64,000 bases of DNA. Origin: Saposhnikovia divaricata. Lineage: Eukaryota; Streptophyta; Magnoliopsida; Apiales; Apiaceae. This document shows positions 11,500 to 24,346 of the stretch, in pieces. The notes below the pieces were generated by a model. That model was not told the origin of the DNA, searched no databases, and worked only from the letters and a program-made list of their open reading frames with translations. The DNA is taken from the NCBI GenBank assembly GCA_036435485.1, contig CM071600.1:113390046-113454045 (forward strand), written 5' to 3'. The position numbers were made by a program, and so were the translations under genes. Within the stretch, counting starts at the first letter, position 1, and the number at the start of each line of letters is the position of its first letter.

Positions 11500-14400
11500 C
11501 ACCACTTTCATCTTTACAAGCATTAACAAATATGTTTGATTACAAACTTGTAATCAGATTTAGATTTCTTTTCAAGTGTTTTTTAATTCGCATACTCTTT
11601 TGAAATGTACTCAAGTTTGGTTAACGCATGGATTTTTATATTGCACTTTTATTTCAATTTTTATTTTAAATTATAAATTTGCTTTAGACCTAAAAAAATT
11701 GTAAATTTAAATATAATCCAGTAAAATAAACACATTTATTAGTATTTAGATTTACAGGGGTTGATTCAAATGAGAACCACTATCTAGTTTTACAACAAAA
11801 TACATTTACTCAAATTAGAATTCTTGGTGCTCATATATTAAAAACAATTACTTCAACAAACTTGCAATTAAAAAAATATTAAATTTTTTTTTAACATATT
11901 CTACTTTAGAACTTCTCAATCCTATACCTGAACTCATAACCAAATTTGTTTTAAATGGAAATAAGTCATTGTTCTTTAAATTACATGTTATAGCATTAAA
12001 AAAAAATAAAGTTTTACTTGTTTTACACATTCTACATTCGAATATTTTGTTTCCACATTAGAAGACGTACTACCCTTGGAAGGTTAATATTATTCTGTTA
12101 TTTTTTCCACAAAAACTACACTTGTACTTTTTAGCCCCATCACTGAACTTGTCTTAAACATCCAATTTAATAATATAGATATTGGTCTTGTACCATATTC
12201 TAAAATTGTAAATGAAAAAACAAAAAAGGTAATTAATGTGTCTTACCATTACTCTAGTCTTTATGTAAAAAAAATTATTTCCACAAACTTCTATTTTTTA
12301 AAATACTTAAGATTTATCATATATTCTACTTTTGAACTTCTCCGACCAAGAGCTAAACTAACAACCAAGATCGTTTAGATGGAGATAAGTCATTGGTGTT
12401 CTTTTTTTTCATTCATTTTGGTTTAAAATTTTCATTTACCATAAGAAAATTATTTATTTTTTTTCAAATTATACATTTGAACATTCTGGTTCCATAGTAG
12501 AACTATTATGACACTTGAGAGGTTACTAACATTCACTTCATTTTTCTAGAAAAACTACACCTGTACTTAGCAGTTTTGTCACTAAACAAGCCTTAAACAT
12601 GTGATTTATTATCTATAAAGGATTACTCGTGAATTATTTTAACGCATTTAAATATATTTTCTTCAATCACCTTTACGTTGAACAAATATTTTTCCACTAC
12701 CAAAATTTTATATTTGAAAATGAAATAAAAGGGAAAAGATAAATTACACATTGTAGTATTGAAAAAATAAAGTTTTTCTTATTTTACAACGTGTAGCATT
12801 CGAACATTCTGCTTCAACAGTAGAAGACGTACTACACTTGACAGATTAATAATACTCGATTCTTTTATTCCATAAATACTACACTTTTACTTTTTAGTCC
12901 CGTCACTAAACTTCTCTTTTAATATAGAGGTTAGTCCTGAATTATTTTTACGCATTTAAATATAAGCCCTTCAAACATTTGTGGTATGAACAATTTATTT
13001 TTCACTTAAATAATTTTCTCACTAACATGTTCAAACATTCTTGGTATTTACTCCCTCTGTCCTCCTTGCTTCTTTACCTTGGGGAACGTAATTTTGGCAC
13101 GGATTTTAAGGTACATTTTGTGAATAGTTTCATAATTTATTTTTAAAATTTTCTTTTTTTGTATAAAAATAGAATTGTTCTATTTTAATAAAAAAAATTA
13201 AAAATAAGTTATGGAACAACATTTTTTAGAAGCCTTAAAATACGTATTAAGTAGTAAAAAAATTGTAATTAAATGGGTGGGACAGATGGAGTATATTTTA
13301 AAGTATTTTGTTTAGCATATTAGTACTTATTATTTTAAAAAGGTAATTAGTGTGTATTTACATTTTTAATAATTTTATGGAAATAATTACCAAGTTCTAA
13401 AATTGAAAATGAAAAATTATGGTAATTAATGTGTCTTACCATTATTCTAGGTCTTTATGTAAAAAAAATATTTCCACAAACTTTCACTTTTAAAAATACT
13501 TAAGGTTTTTCACATATTCTACTTTTGAACTTTTCCGACCCATACCTAAACTCCCAACCAATATCGTTTAAATGTAGATAAGTCATTGGTGTTTTTCATT
13601 TCTTTCATTTTCGTTTTAAAATTTTCATTTACCATAAAAAATTATGGTTTTTTTTCAAATTCTACATTCGAACATTATGATTCCACAGTAGAACTCGTAT
13701 GACCCTTGAGAGGTTACTAACATTCACTTCCTTTTTCTAGAAAAACTACACTTATACTTATGAGTTTTGTCACTGAACAAGTCTTAAACATGTGATTTAT
13801 TATCTATACAGGATTAGTCCTGAATTATTTTAATGCATTTAAATATATTCTATTTAATCACCTTTACTATGAACAAATATGTTTTCACTACCAAATTTTA
13901 AATTATTAAAATAAATTAAAAGGGAAAAGATAAATTACACGTTGTAGCGTTGAAAGAATAAAGTTATTCTTATTTTACAGTGTGTAGCATTTGAACATTC
14001 TGCTTCAACAGTAAAAGACGTACTACACTTTACAGGTTAATAATATTTGTTTCTTTTTTTCAATAAATACTACAAATTTTCTTTTTAGTCCTGTCACTAA
14101 AATTGTCTTTTAATATAGAGATTAGTCCTGAATTATTTTTACGCATTTAATTATAAGCCCTCAAACTTTTATGTTATGAACAATTTATTTTTCACCTAAG
14201 ACAATTTTCTCACTACCATGTTATAACATTCTTGGTCTTTATATTTTTAAAATTTTTTTTACCACATTATTAATTATTTTAAAAAATATAATTAATGTGT
14301 CTTTATATTTTTAAAAATTTTGTGGAAATAATTACAATGTACTAAATTTAAAAATTAAAAAAAAAATGTTACCATTATTCTAAATATTTATGTAAAAAAA

Positions 14401-14960
14401 ATTCCACAAACTTCTAATTTTAAAAATGCTTAAAGTTCTTCATATATTCTACTTTTGAACTTCTTCGACCCATAGCTAAACTCACAACCTAGATTGTTTA
14501 AATAGAGATAAGTCATTGGTGTTATTTTTTCTATTCATTTTGGATTCAAAATTTCATTTACCATAAAATAATTATAGTTTCTTTTAAAATTCTAAATGCG
14601 AACGTTCTGGTTCCACTGTAGAACTCCTATGACACTTGATAGTGCACTAACATTCAATTATTTTTTAAAGAACAAATACACTTGCATATATCAGTTACCA
14701 ACAAAAAATACATTTAGGTTCCACATTAGAACTTGTTACAAAAAATAACATGTTACCAAGAGAAATATAAATCAAAATATTGCATTCACACACTGCCAAA
14801 CCATAGTACCACAACCTTCAAATAAAATCCAATCCAATTCATAGTCATGTGAACTGTATTCAATGTCAAAAAAAATACAGCCACAATTAATTAAACAAAC
14901 TTAGTTACTATTTCGTGCTATATACGCATTACTAAAATCATTTTAAAAACCAATTACAAC
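11500..14960. repeat. Diverged, AT-rich tandem repeats (about 0.9-1.2 kb period)
   Basis: No gene. Several blocks recur in the same order: TATTCTACTTTTGAACTTCT followed by GATAAGTCATTG (near 11895, 12310, 13515, 14445), a block with TAGAAGACGTACTAC (near 12060, 12820, 14010), and a block AACATGTGATTTATTATCTA (near 12596, 13790). Copies are much more diverged than the array at 272-8621. A Stowaway MITE (13051-13291) sits in one copy. GGGGTTGATTCAAATGAGAA at 11757-11776 resembles an inverted motif at 20478-20518. Confidence 0.6.
13051..13291. mobile_element. Stowaway-like MITE
   Basis: Terminal inverted repeats CTCCCTCTGTCC and GGACAGATGGAG, flanked by TA dinucleotides (13049-13050, 13292-13293). 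TIR sequence, TA target duplication and ~240 bp length fit Tc1/mariner Stowaway MITEs. Confidence 0.85.
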
Positions 14961-15367
14961 TGTCATGCTTTAGGCCTTCTCTCATATCCCTTCTTGAACC
15001 TTGCATTGTAATACTTTTTTGCAGCATCCACGATCTTTTGTCCATTCTCATTTCTGTGGCTAGTGATAATCTAATGGAAATAAATTTTTCTGAGTTTCTC
15101 CAAAAATGAGAATCCTGCTGAGGCTGTTACCAAAGAAAGGCACATTACTAGCAGTTGACAGTATATTACAAGTTAGTTAATAACATTACTAATTCAGTTT
15201 CACTTACGCCTTCAATGGGAAGTCGCATGCTCCATTTGTTTCCACCCATATATGTTTCCAAATGTCGCATCACAAATATCCCACAGTCTGCACCATTATC
15301 TTTTGTTTGCCATTCCATGCGAACAAATTCAGGGTTCAGGTCCCGAATTTTTTCCCACCCAGGTACA

Positions 15368-15440
15368 TGTTCAGCTGATAACCGCCTTACAAAAAGTGTG
15401 TGATAACAACCTTACAAAAAGTGTGTGTTGTGCAAAAAGT
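15368..15440. repeat. Short tandem duplication at a protease exon edge
   Basis: ACAAAAAGTGTGTG is repeated within 50 bp (near 15390 and 15413) with a third partial copy (CAAAAAGTGTG, near 15433), blurring the acceptor of the catalytic-Cys exon. A similar duplication of GGACTCCACTGTAAAAA at 15866 and 15923 affects the border of the preceding exon. Confidence 0.7.
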
Positions 15441-18400
15441 GTGTTGATCAATTTTAAGCATTTACTTACCAAGTATTGTGGGACATCTCCATACACCTCA
15501 CCATAATCAGTAGACAGTACAACATTATCTAATATCTCCCAAGAAAATGCTTAATGTCATAGCATATAACATAATGGTGAGGAGCTTGGTGTATTGGGAA
15601 AAAAACTACAAATTTAAGCAAAATAGCGTGTTAGAAAATCATCACATAAAATTGTCCTTTAACACATTTAAATCCTATATACATACCATATCAAAGTCCC
15701 TTGCATTATAGCTCCTTTTGTGTTGATAATTGACCGTGCTAATAACCCTATCAATGTGGTCCAATAAAATGTCATACCTGTCATCATCGCTTTTATCATT
15801 CTGTCCAAGTGCGCCTACCTGTGTTAAAATTATATTGAAGAGTTATACATACTTGTACTTATTATGGACTCCACTGTAAAAACTAGATTTCTTCTTACAA
15901 AAAAAAACTTGTACTTACTGTGGACTCCACTGTAAAAAATAATCTAAGTGGTGAAGAAGGTGACTTGAGTCTCTCATCCTCATTTAAGCAATACGTCCAA
16001 CAATCGATAACACTTCCTTCGACCCATGACTTGTACTTCAATGATTGGAACAATTCTTTTGTACATTGCTTGTCAACAAAGACAAAGATAGCCTCACTGT
16101 TTATATGAAAAAGATAAACCAAGTTAAAAAAAATACATATTCAAACACTTGTACACAAAAAAATAAGGAAGACATAAATACATGAACTTACTTATTCTTC
16201 CTCTTGTCCTTGTATAGCCACATCCAAACTGCATCTTCTTCCGAACTAATTTGCCTCCCAGTGAGCTCAGTGGCTCTACGCACATATGGAGACTTTAGAT
16301 TATTGGATGGTCGCACCTCTCGTCTTGGTCTTTTACCAACTACTACCTCTTCAATTTGATGAGAAATCTTTACTTTTCCTTTCAAATCTCTGGTACTCTT
16401 ATCTCCTTGTCCTACATTCATTACCTGAACTGTATTCTCCATATTCATATCAGCACACAGGTTTCGCGGTTCAATTTGACTTATTCCCAGTGAAAAATTG
16501 GGGATTTCAGCATCTGCCATATTACCATCCTTTGTCTTCCCGAAAGAAACTTCATCTACCATTTTGGTTACTTCATTTGTAAACTGTGTTGGCCAGTTCT
16601 CCCATGTGTCATTTTCATTATCACAATTACCCTCTTCATTCCCAGACTTCTTATCTGGTATGTCCTCGCAAAACATCTCAGGGAACATCAAGATTTCTTT
16701 CATTCTCAACCTAAGAGCCTCATTTCTGGCATTAGTGGGAAACATTTCGCATGCAGTTACAAGTGTTTGCCCACAATCCCTTACTATATAACTTAGGATA
16801 TCTAATTTTCTTTTTACTATCTTGTAATATTCCTGTTTTTTGCCAAAAAACAATGAAACAAGACACTTTTTATAAACTTTACAAAAAAAATGGCAATGAT
16901 AAAAGTTTAAAGATAATTTTTAAAATATCAACTTGTGTTCAAATTCAAACTACTGGTGTTTTTTGATGTAATTTTATGTACAGGTTCTATTCACAAATCA
17001 TACCTCATCATTCATTGAATCACATTGCTGACCCTCTAAAGTTTCTCCCCTGTCTTGTCCATCCACCATGTTCTGCATTCAGGAATAGATACAAAATTAC
17101 TTTTATTACGACATGTATAACTTGTTAAAAGAATAAAAAAAATATCAACAATTAGAGTTCAGTATAGTTAAGTTCACCAAATGAACTAATAAGTTCAACC
17201 ACTGAATTATCATCTAAGTATAAGCCATAATAAAATTCATCTTAATGTAACTGAGTGACTGAGGCTGAAAGGAGGACATAATCACTTATCTCGCTCGAAG
17301 AGAAGGGTGGGAAAGATAGATGCACACAACTTTAACTCTAATCACAAGAATAGAGATCGAAAGACGGTTTCCAGTACAGAACCATAACAAGTTAAATACG
17401 AGTGTCGTACTACAACTTTCTTGGTTAAAAACTAATTACTGGAGATGTCTACTTGTATATAAACACAAAAATATGACTTTTTCAACAAGAAAATATAGAG
17501 ATGTGAGATGAAGATCTATAAGTACAAGCTTTATGTACTAATTAACCTACTGCTCTTATACTAAATAATCTAAAGTCTAAAGATATATGCATTAAAAAAA
17601 GTGTAAAGTTCTACTCTTGAACTAGGAAAGTTGCAGCTCTCTTGCAGCGGGAAAAAAACCAACACTATGACCTTAAGTTAGATTAAACCATCAAATATAA
17701 GATTTTGCAAAGTTTTTTTTTACCATTTACCTCTATGTTAATTCCATCCACTTCCAAACTAACAACAATTTCGTCGTTAACCTGATTGTCTTCATTTCTT
17801 TCCTGAAGAATTTTACATTAATAAAGATGGTTATTAAATCCCTAAATATATAATTAAGAATTTTAGTTAATAATTGCAACAAGACATACCTCAGCACTCT
17901 CTTTCTTATCATTCCACTTTAGAATTTCCCCAATGCCGAAGCATTCACCTTTGATTTCGTTATTTTGTCTCTCTCGCAAGAGACCATCTGTCCATGCAAT
18001 ATAAGCAGGGGTTGTTCTAGAAACCTCTCTTGTCGTTTTGTTTTTAACTCGATCAACATATAAATACTACACATGAACAGTATAGTATTAGTGCTCAAAA
18101 ATCAAAGAACATAAAAGTACATACAAAGATAGTACACTTACAATGAGGAATGGTAAAGATCCAGTAAAATGCCTCGTGGATGGTTCACGAACCCAATATT
18201 TGTGCGATGATTTTAATCTCCTTATGAGCAGTTCACACCATTTATAATTAAAACACTCTTCCAGGTTTCCTCTAAATCTTAATATCTCGCGATTAACATA
18301 TGCATTGCTATGGGACTCTATCAAAAAATTGCTCATCAACACCAAGAAATTCAACTTGAAAATCTTGTCCACCTCCTTATAACGTTTAATCTTATCATAA

Positions 18401-19399
18401 ACCATTCTAGGTGTAATTTCCGCCCTCGGTTTATTCTCAAACTGTTCTGCCCATAGATCCTCATCTGATTTGTCAGTTGTGAATTCTATATCAGACTTCC
18501 CATTCGGCAGACCAAGAACTTTCTCAACAACTACATCAGAAATCTCTACATCTCCACCTTCTAATTTTAAAGCAGAAGCAACACCATCAAATGCTTCTAC
18601 GACTTTGTAACCAAGTCGCCGTGGATAGTGCAACATCTGAAACTGTAAAAGCCCACCAAAACCTGTATCTTTAACCCACTTTTTCTGTTGGACATTTAAC
18701 CCTGCAACCATTTCAGAAAATAGTTCCGGTGTAAATTTCCTTTGAATATAGCCAGAGAAGTCTCTTCCTTGCTTTACTTTTTTCCCGGTAAATTTTACTC
18801 CAATTGTCTTTTTATGCCTTTTTTCGCCACTACCTTCAAGCATATGTTTCTTCACAATCTTATTCTTCTTTTTAATCAGTTCAGCATTTGAACTTACTGT
18901 TGTTCCATGCTCCTGTCAACAATAACACAAAATACTTCAATTTTTAAACAAAAGCAAAATATCTACTGAATACACGTTCTGCAGTAGTATTTTACGTTAT
19001 GCGTTGTTGAGTAGCAAATTAACAAATAAAATTATTACCTGAACATCAGACTTTGTCAACTTCAAATCTCTTTTATCTTTTAATTTTTTAAACTCTATAC
19101 CCTTTTTCACAGCAACTTTTCTCTTACTTGCTCGATTTTCCAAATGATCACAGGAATTTTTATATTCATTCTCACGCATAGATCTTTTCCTCTTTGAATG
19201 ATCAACACTAGCATCTCTAGTAGCTACTTGAACCTCCTCAAAATCATCATCTTCTTGCTGCAAACTTGGATCATTTTTCCGTTTACTACGTCTCTCGACT
19301 TTTGTTACCGACTCACTGGAAATCGTACTATTCCTTCCAACTTTATCATTACCTCTGATATTATCCCTTTGTCGTGCTGAAATATAAACCATAATAACG

Positions 19400-20020
19400 G
19401 ATTCAAGAATTTCATAACATTAACAAGGAATTTAAACCAACATTAAAAACATATTAATTTGTTCATGTGCAGAACACTTACTCACTGTCCATTTGAAACA
19501 CAAAACATAATAACCACATGTCTAAGAAATAAGCCTTATTACTCTTATTTGCTTAAAACAAATGTTATTAGTTTATTTGCAACATTTTCTTTCATAGTAC
19601 CTTTAATTGCATAGCTAGCTCATGTACAGAATGTTTTCCCCATTTTAATTTCATTTACAGAATTTTTTCCCTTTCAAGTTCCACTGCAGAACTTATTATT
19701 ATTACTTATATCCAACATAAAAAATATACAACCAAACATTATAAGTACCGTAGGCAAACATTTTATTCTAATCCTACCATTGTCACCATGTCTACATCAC
19801 AATTCTATACCCAAATCAAAATTCACTTGCTACACATTGTCACTATGTCTACATCACAACTATATAACCTAAACAAAATTATAATGCCCTAATTACCTTG
19901 TTCACAATATACTCAATTTAAAATTTTCATTAACAACAACCTATTTTACATTTAGTGTTAACTAATAGAACCATTAATCTGTTTTTAAAAGGAAAAAAAT
20001 TAGTACTAAAGAAAAAAATT
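19400..20020 (-). other. First intron of the Ulp1-like gene
   Basis: AT-rich; no other gene. CACATTGTCACTATGTCTAC-type sequence occurs twice (near 19783 and 19837) as a local duplication. The intron lies between the ATGG exon (donor GTAAGT on the minus strand) and the acceptor TTTCAG before codon 2. Confidence 0.5.
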
Positions 20021-20511
20021 ACTTACCCATTTGCATGCAATCAACAATGAGTTCAGTATAACGAAGAAGCTCTTAATTCGCAACGTGCTGCAGTAGAACG
20101 CATATCAAACATTAGCAAACATTAACAGTACACACAATCGCTCTTGTAAACAGATTAATTGCAAAGAATACGATTCTTACCAAACCCAGATCTTCAATAA
20201 TAGTAGCTTTCATATAAATGCATATATACACACAATCGCTCTTGTACGCAGAATTGAGTTTACTTGTACCACTGATGAACATATATGATATTGGATTGAT
20301 ACTCTTTTAAGACACAATCGTTGATTGAAACTTCTTCTCTGTCAATCAAATTTTAATTAACCCGCTGATTTTATTCTACATAATTTAGGACTGTTTTGCC
20401 CCTAACTACGTTTTTACATATTTTAAGACACTACGTTTCTTTTTATTTAATTAATTAATATAAACTAATGGTTCTCAGGTTCTCCAATTTAATTGGTTCT
20501 CCATGGAGCGT

Positions 20512-20512
20512 A

Positions 20513-20554
<42 letters not shown>

Positions 20555-20559
20555 GGGTT
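20512..20559. repeat. (TA)n microsatellite closed by AACCCTATATA inverted repeat
   Basis: AACCCTATATATA and TATATATAGGGTT enclose a TA run. The left flank (20470-20518) reads, on the minus strand, GGGTTACGCTCCATGGAGAA, resembling a plant transposon end and similar to 11757-11776 in the other orientation. Confidence 0.6.
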
Positions 20560-21680
20560 CTGTTATTAAGTTACGTGAGCTCAACATTTTACTATAATCA
20601 CCTACAATTGATAAAGTATTAGATTTTCTAGGATGTAGGATGTGACTTAGGAAAAAAATACATAAGAGAATCAAAGTTAATAGTAATTAAGACGACACGT
20701 TTATATTTGAGATTATAATGTGTGCTCTTATTTCTGTAGAAAGAAAACGTTGTTATTCACAAGAGCTAAATGAGCCTTCACTGCCCATCCCACATAAATA
20801 CGTGTGCTGCTTGTGATTTTTGTGAGTACTTAAAAAGGAGCAAAAAGTGGTGAAGAAAATGGCGTTGAATAAAGAACTAAAACGTGCACATAAGACTATG
20901 GCAAAAAGAAATAACTGATTCCTCAGCCTTTGTCATTTTAATAATACTTGTGCGATGTGTATTAACAATTAAAAAGAGTTGTCAGCGTAATGATGTACAC
21001 ACGTTTGCAAGGGTACTGTGACTTCAACTTTGAAAAGGTCATAATTTTCAACTAAGTACCATTTATTACTATAAATTAAACTTAAACACAAGGGCAAAGT
21101 TTGTCATTTTAATGATTGTGAAGTTATGATTTTACCCCTATTTTTTAAAATATTACAGAAATGCCATCTTTCAGTAATTATGTAAAAAATAGTGAAATTA
21201 GGCTTGTGTTGCGATTCGAACCACAAACCTTTAAGTTTCAAACTCATGCTTTTGCCAATTGTGCTACTGTTGATTTTGAGTTTTGTTTAAAAGTCCTGTG
21301 AGATAAACCACTTCTCTTCTCGTTTTGTCTCGTCTTTTTTTTTTAATAAATTAATGTTGGTTCATATTATTTCAAAAAATATTAAATAAATAAAATTTAA
21401 AAAATATTTTAATCGACTGAGCATACTTAATGTAACTGATTGCAAAAAGAAAAAGATTTATTTACATATGTTTTCATGTAGATATTAAATTATTTAAATA
21501 AAAAAAGATTTGGTTTTAAGAAATATGTAAATTTTAGTTATCAAATCATGCATAATTAATAATCAAATCACATAACTTTTACAAATATAAAATTTTAAAT
21601 ATGTGAGTCATATTAGAGGGTTTTAGTCGACCAACTATTTAGACTTTCAACAACATAAATATATGATTGGTCTAAAAACA
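20560..21680. other. AT-rich intergenic DNA, no gene seen
   Basis: No convincing coding frame. On the minus strand at about 21210-21278 an A-box-like TAGCACAATTGGC is followed about 33 bp later by a B-box-like GGTTCGAATCG, as in a tRNA-derived SINE or degenerate tRNA. It does not fold into a proper tRNA. Confidence 0.35.
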
Positions 21681-21682
21681 TA

Positions 21683-21729
21683 CTCCCTCTGTCCCAGCCG
21701 GTTCTTTACATACGGCTGGGACATAGAGA

Positions 21730-21795
<66 letters not shown>

Positions 21796-22030
21796 AGTAG
21801 GTAAAATGATGAAAAGTGGGTAAAGTAGTGGGATCTATCAATATTTAATAATAGATTTGAGATAGTGGAGGAAAGTAGTGGATGTAATAGTATTTTTTAT
21901 TATTAAATATGAGATAGTGGGGGAAGGTAGTGGGTGTAATAATGAGAAAACTTACTATTTTTGGAATGTAAAGAAATGGATGGGACGGCCCAAAATAGTA
22001 ACTGTAAAGAAGTGGGTGGGACCGAGGGAG
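21683..22030. mobile_element. Stowaway-like MITE with internal (TA)n run
   Basis: TIRs CTCCCTCTGTCCCAG and GGGACCGAGGGAG, flanked by TA (21681-21682, 22031-22032). Contains a ~60-bp TA microsatellite (about 21731-21792) and the motifs of other plant Stowaway copies (TTCTTTACAT, GGGTGGGAC). Confidence 0.88.
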
Positions 22031-22561
22031 TAAATATTTAAATATATACGAAAAATAATTGAAATTGTATTATAAAAATGAAAACTCTAAAAATATGATT
22101 TATGTTTAATATAAAAAATAATATAATTAACATTCAAATTAAATCAAAAAAGATATAAAATTTTGAATCATAAATATTAAAAAAGTACAACAATTATTTA
22201 AAATGATCAATTAGATTATAACTCGAGTATAAAGCATGGTACATATGAATTTTTATATAATATATGATCAACATAATATATAATATAATTTATAATGGTT
22301 GAGTTATAACATATAATTAGATCAATATACCATAAAATCAAAAAAATTGATTTTAGAATTCATATACATGCATGGGTCATTAAGGTTGTCATATTTTACA
22401 TTGATTGAAATATTTAGAAAATTTTAAAATTGAGTTAAAAAATAATTCAAAATTATAATTTAAAAAATATTTCAATTTACCCAATTTTTTATTAAACTTT
22501 TATACATTGTAATAAGTATTAGACAAAAACTAAACATTTCAATTTAAAAGTGTATAAACAT

Positions 22562-22999
22562 GAAAGAATGCCCAAAATATCCATTCTGGGTGTGTATTTG
22601 CCAAAAATACCTATTTTCAGAAACAACCGCCCAAAATGCCTACACATGTCCGATACTCCTTACCCGGTGGAGTATCAAGTGTGATACTCTTTACCCAGTG
22701 GAGTATCAGTTACCCAATGGAGTATCACGTGTAATACTCTCTATCCAGTGGAGAGCATCAGGAGTGAGTATCAGGGGTGATATTCCTTACCCAGTGGAGT
22801 ATCAGGGGTGGTATCCTTACAGAGTGGAGTATCACATACACTCGGTAAGGAGTACTACCCCTGATACTCCTTTGATATTGGCGTATCATCCTGATACTCC
22901 TCTGATAGTGGAGTAGCTGGTGGGTATTTAGGGCACTGTTTATTCAATATGGGTATTTTGGTCAAATGTTATTGAAAAATGGGTATTTTGGGCACTCAC
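22562..22999. mobile_element. MULE-type MITE with perfect 9-bp TSD and internal minisatellite
   Basis: The direct repeat TATAAACAT flanks the element (22553-22561, 23000-23008). Inside, both ends share the inverted motif TGCCCAAAATA(C/T)CCATT. The centre is a minisatellite of GGAGTATCA / TGATACTC modules linked by TTACCCAGT. A 9-bp TSD with inverted ends is the mark of Mutator-like elements. The 118-codon frame across it is a product of the repeats. Confidence 0.85.
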
Positions 23000-23008
23000 T
23001 ATAAACAT

Positions 23009-24346
23009 ATATGTTTAGAAAAAATGATTGAGACAAGAATAAGATGACTTTAATCAATAATAAGAGATTTTGTAATATATTTTAAAATATAGTCTTACAT
23101 ATACGATCAATTTTTTACAACAAAATCAATGAGTTTATATACGCCTATATTTTAAACGGACAGTTTTATTAAAATAATTATTTATAGTATACTCAGATGT
23201 TCAATTTGATAAAGTTCATTTCACGCAATTGAAAATTAAATTAATAATTTAGCAATCATAAGTATTTATGTGATTATTATCATATAATATTTATCCAAAA
23301 TTTATGAAATTTTAATCGCATCATAAAATACTTTGTTCAAAAAATTGGTGTACAATATTACAAAATAACTATAAAAAATTTCAAAAAATCGACATTTATC
23401 ATATTTTTAATTACAAATTTATTTCAATATACACAGATTCGGACGAGAAATTAGTTCACCGCCCTTGTTTTGCACGGGTATTTAAGCTACATTACTTTTC
23501 GAGTCTTTTTAAAAATCTTATTAGATAAATCACGTCATTTTCACTTAACTTATTTTCTTTTTGATTTTCACTTTTGAGTAAACAATATATTAGTTTATAT
23601 TATTTATATAACTCTGTTTTTTCCATTTTCGCAGTTTCATTTATTTATATATTCAGTCATCGTACAAATTTAATTACAACTGTATGTTTTCGATTAAATA
23701 TATATTATTACGTTATTTATAATTCATATATTTATATAATATTATATTTCTTATCATACTTTATTTGAATTAGTTGATACTGGATACATAAAAAATAATT
23801 ATGAAATTTGATCTAATATAAGGAATATAGTATATGTAAAGTATTTCATTATTCATTACTTCTATCATTCTAAATTAGGAAAATTAGTATTGAAATTATT
23901 TTTAAATAATACAATATTGATGTTTATACACTCTATTCATCGCATCCGTTTCTTAATAATTTTCCTTTCAGAATGTACACTTCATTTTGTTTATATTTTC
24001 TAAAATAAACACATTTTACACTCTCTTTGCCATTATAAATTATTAACATGAAAAATAAAATGTTAAGATAAAATTCCAAGTTATACATGAATGTTACCGA
24101 GTCTGGATTTAAAGATAGAAAAGATTCACAAACATTAATCTCTATTTTTATATTAAATTATTGAAATAAAATACATTTTAGTTTAAAAAGTTTTTTTAGT
24201 TAACCACTTATATTCAAGTTTACAAAAATGTTTTTTGTTTAACGAAATTTTACGTAATCCTAATCTCCTTTTGGATATATGATTAACAATATAGCTAACA
24301 TAATATGCTTCTTTCAGGTTGACCTGATGTAGAATGGATGAACTAT
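23009..24346. other. AT-rich intergenic DNA, possible Helitron terminus
   Basis: No gene. At 23451-23478 the minus strand reads CCCGTGC, a short spacer, GGGCGG and then CTAA followed by T, resembling a decayed Helitron 3' end (hairpin plus CTRR). The hairpin is weak. Confidence 0.3.

Larger units (their letters stand above)
14963..20030 (-). pseudogene. Ulp1-like (C48) cysteine protease gene of transposon type, decayed
   Basis: Multi-exon minus-strand gene of the family of MULE-borne Ulp1 proteases (Kaonashi/CUMULE type), related to SUMO proteases. GT-AG exons: 20027-20030 (ATGG), 19039-19376, 18142-18912, 17890-18066, 17731-17802, 17004-17072, 16192-16832, 15919-16096, 15687-15818, about 15470-15605, about 15208-15374, 14963-15123. 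Phases join cleanly through 15687. The N-terminal part is basic. The 18142-18912 exon carries the LGFGGLL-like and FTGSLPFL landmarks seen before Ulp1 domains, and the next begins with YVDRV. The catalytic region is recognisable: His in HHYVICYDIK, Asp in ILDN, Cys in DCGIFVMRHLETY. Damage: two frame breaks in 15470-15605 and an in-frame TAG at 15071-15073, about 36 codons before the natural end. The substrate is unknown. Family call strong; inactivity inferred from the frame breaks. Confidence 0.75.

Noticed and set aside
16286..16791. Plus-strand ORFs opposite the protease gene
   Set aside because: They are antisense to a clear coding exon (16192-16832) and show no features of their own.
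21210..21278. A functional tRNA gene
   Set aside because: A and B boxes are present but acceptor, D and anticodon stems do not form properly; reported only as a low-interest tRNA-like trace.
22560..22916. 118-codon ORF
   Set aside because: Lies in a MITE and follows its minisatellite repeats.
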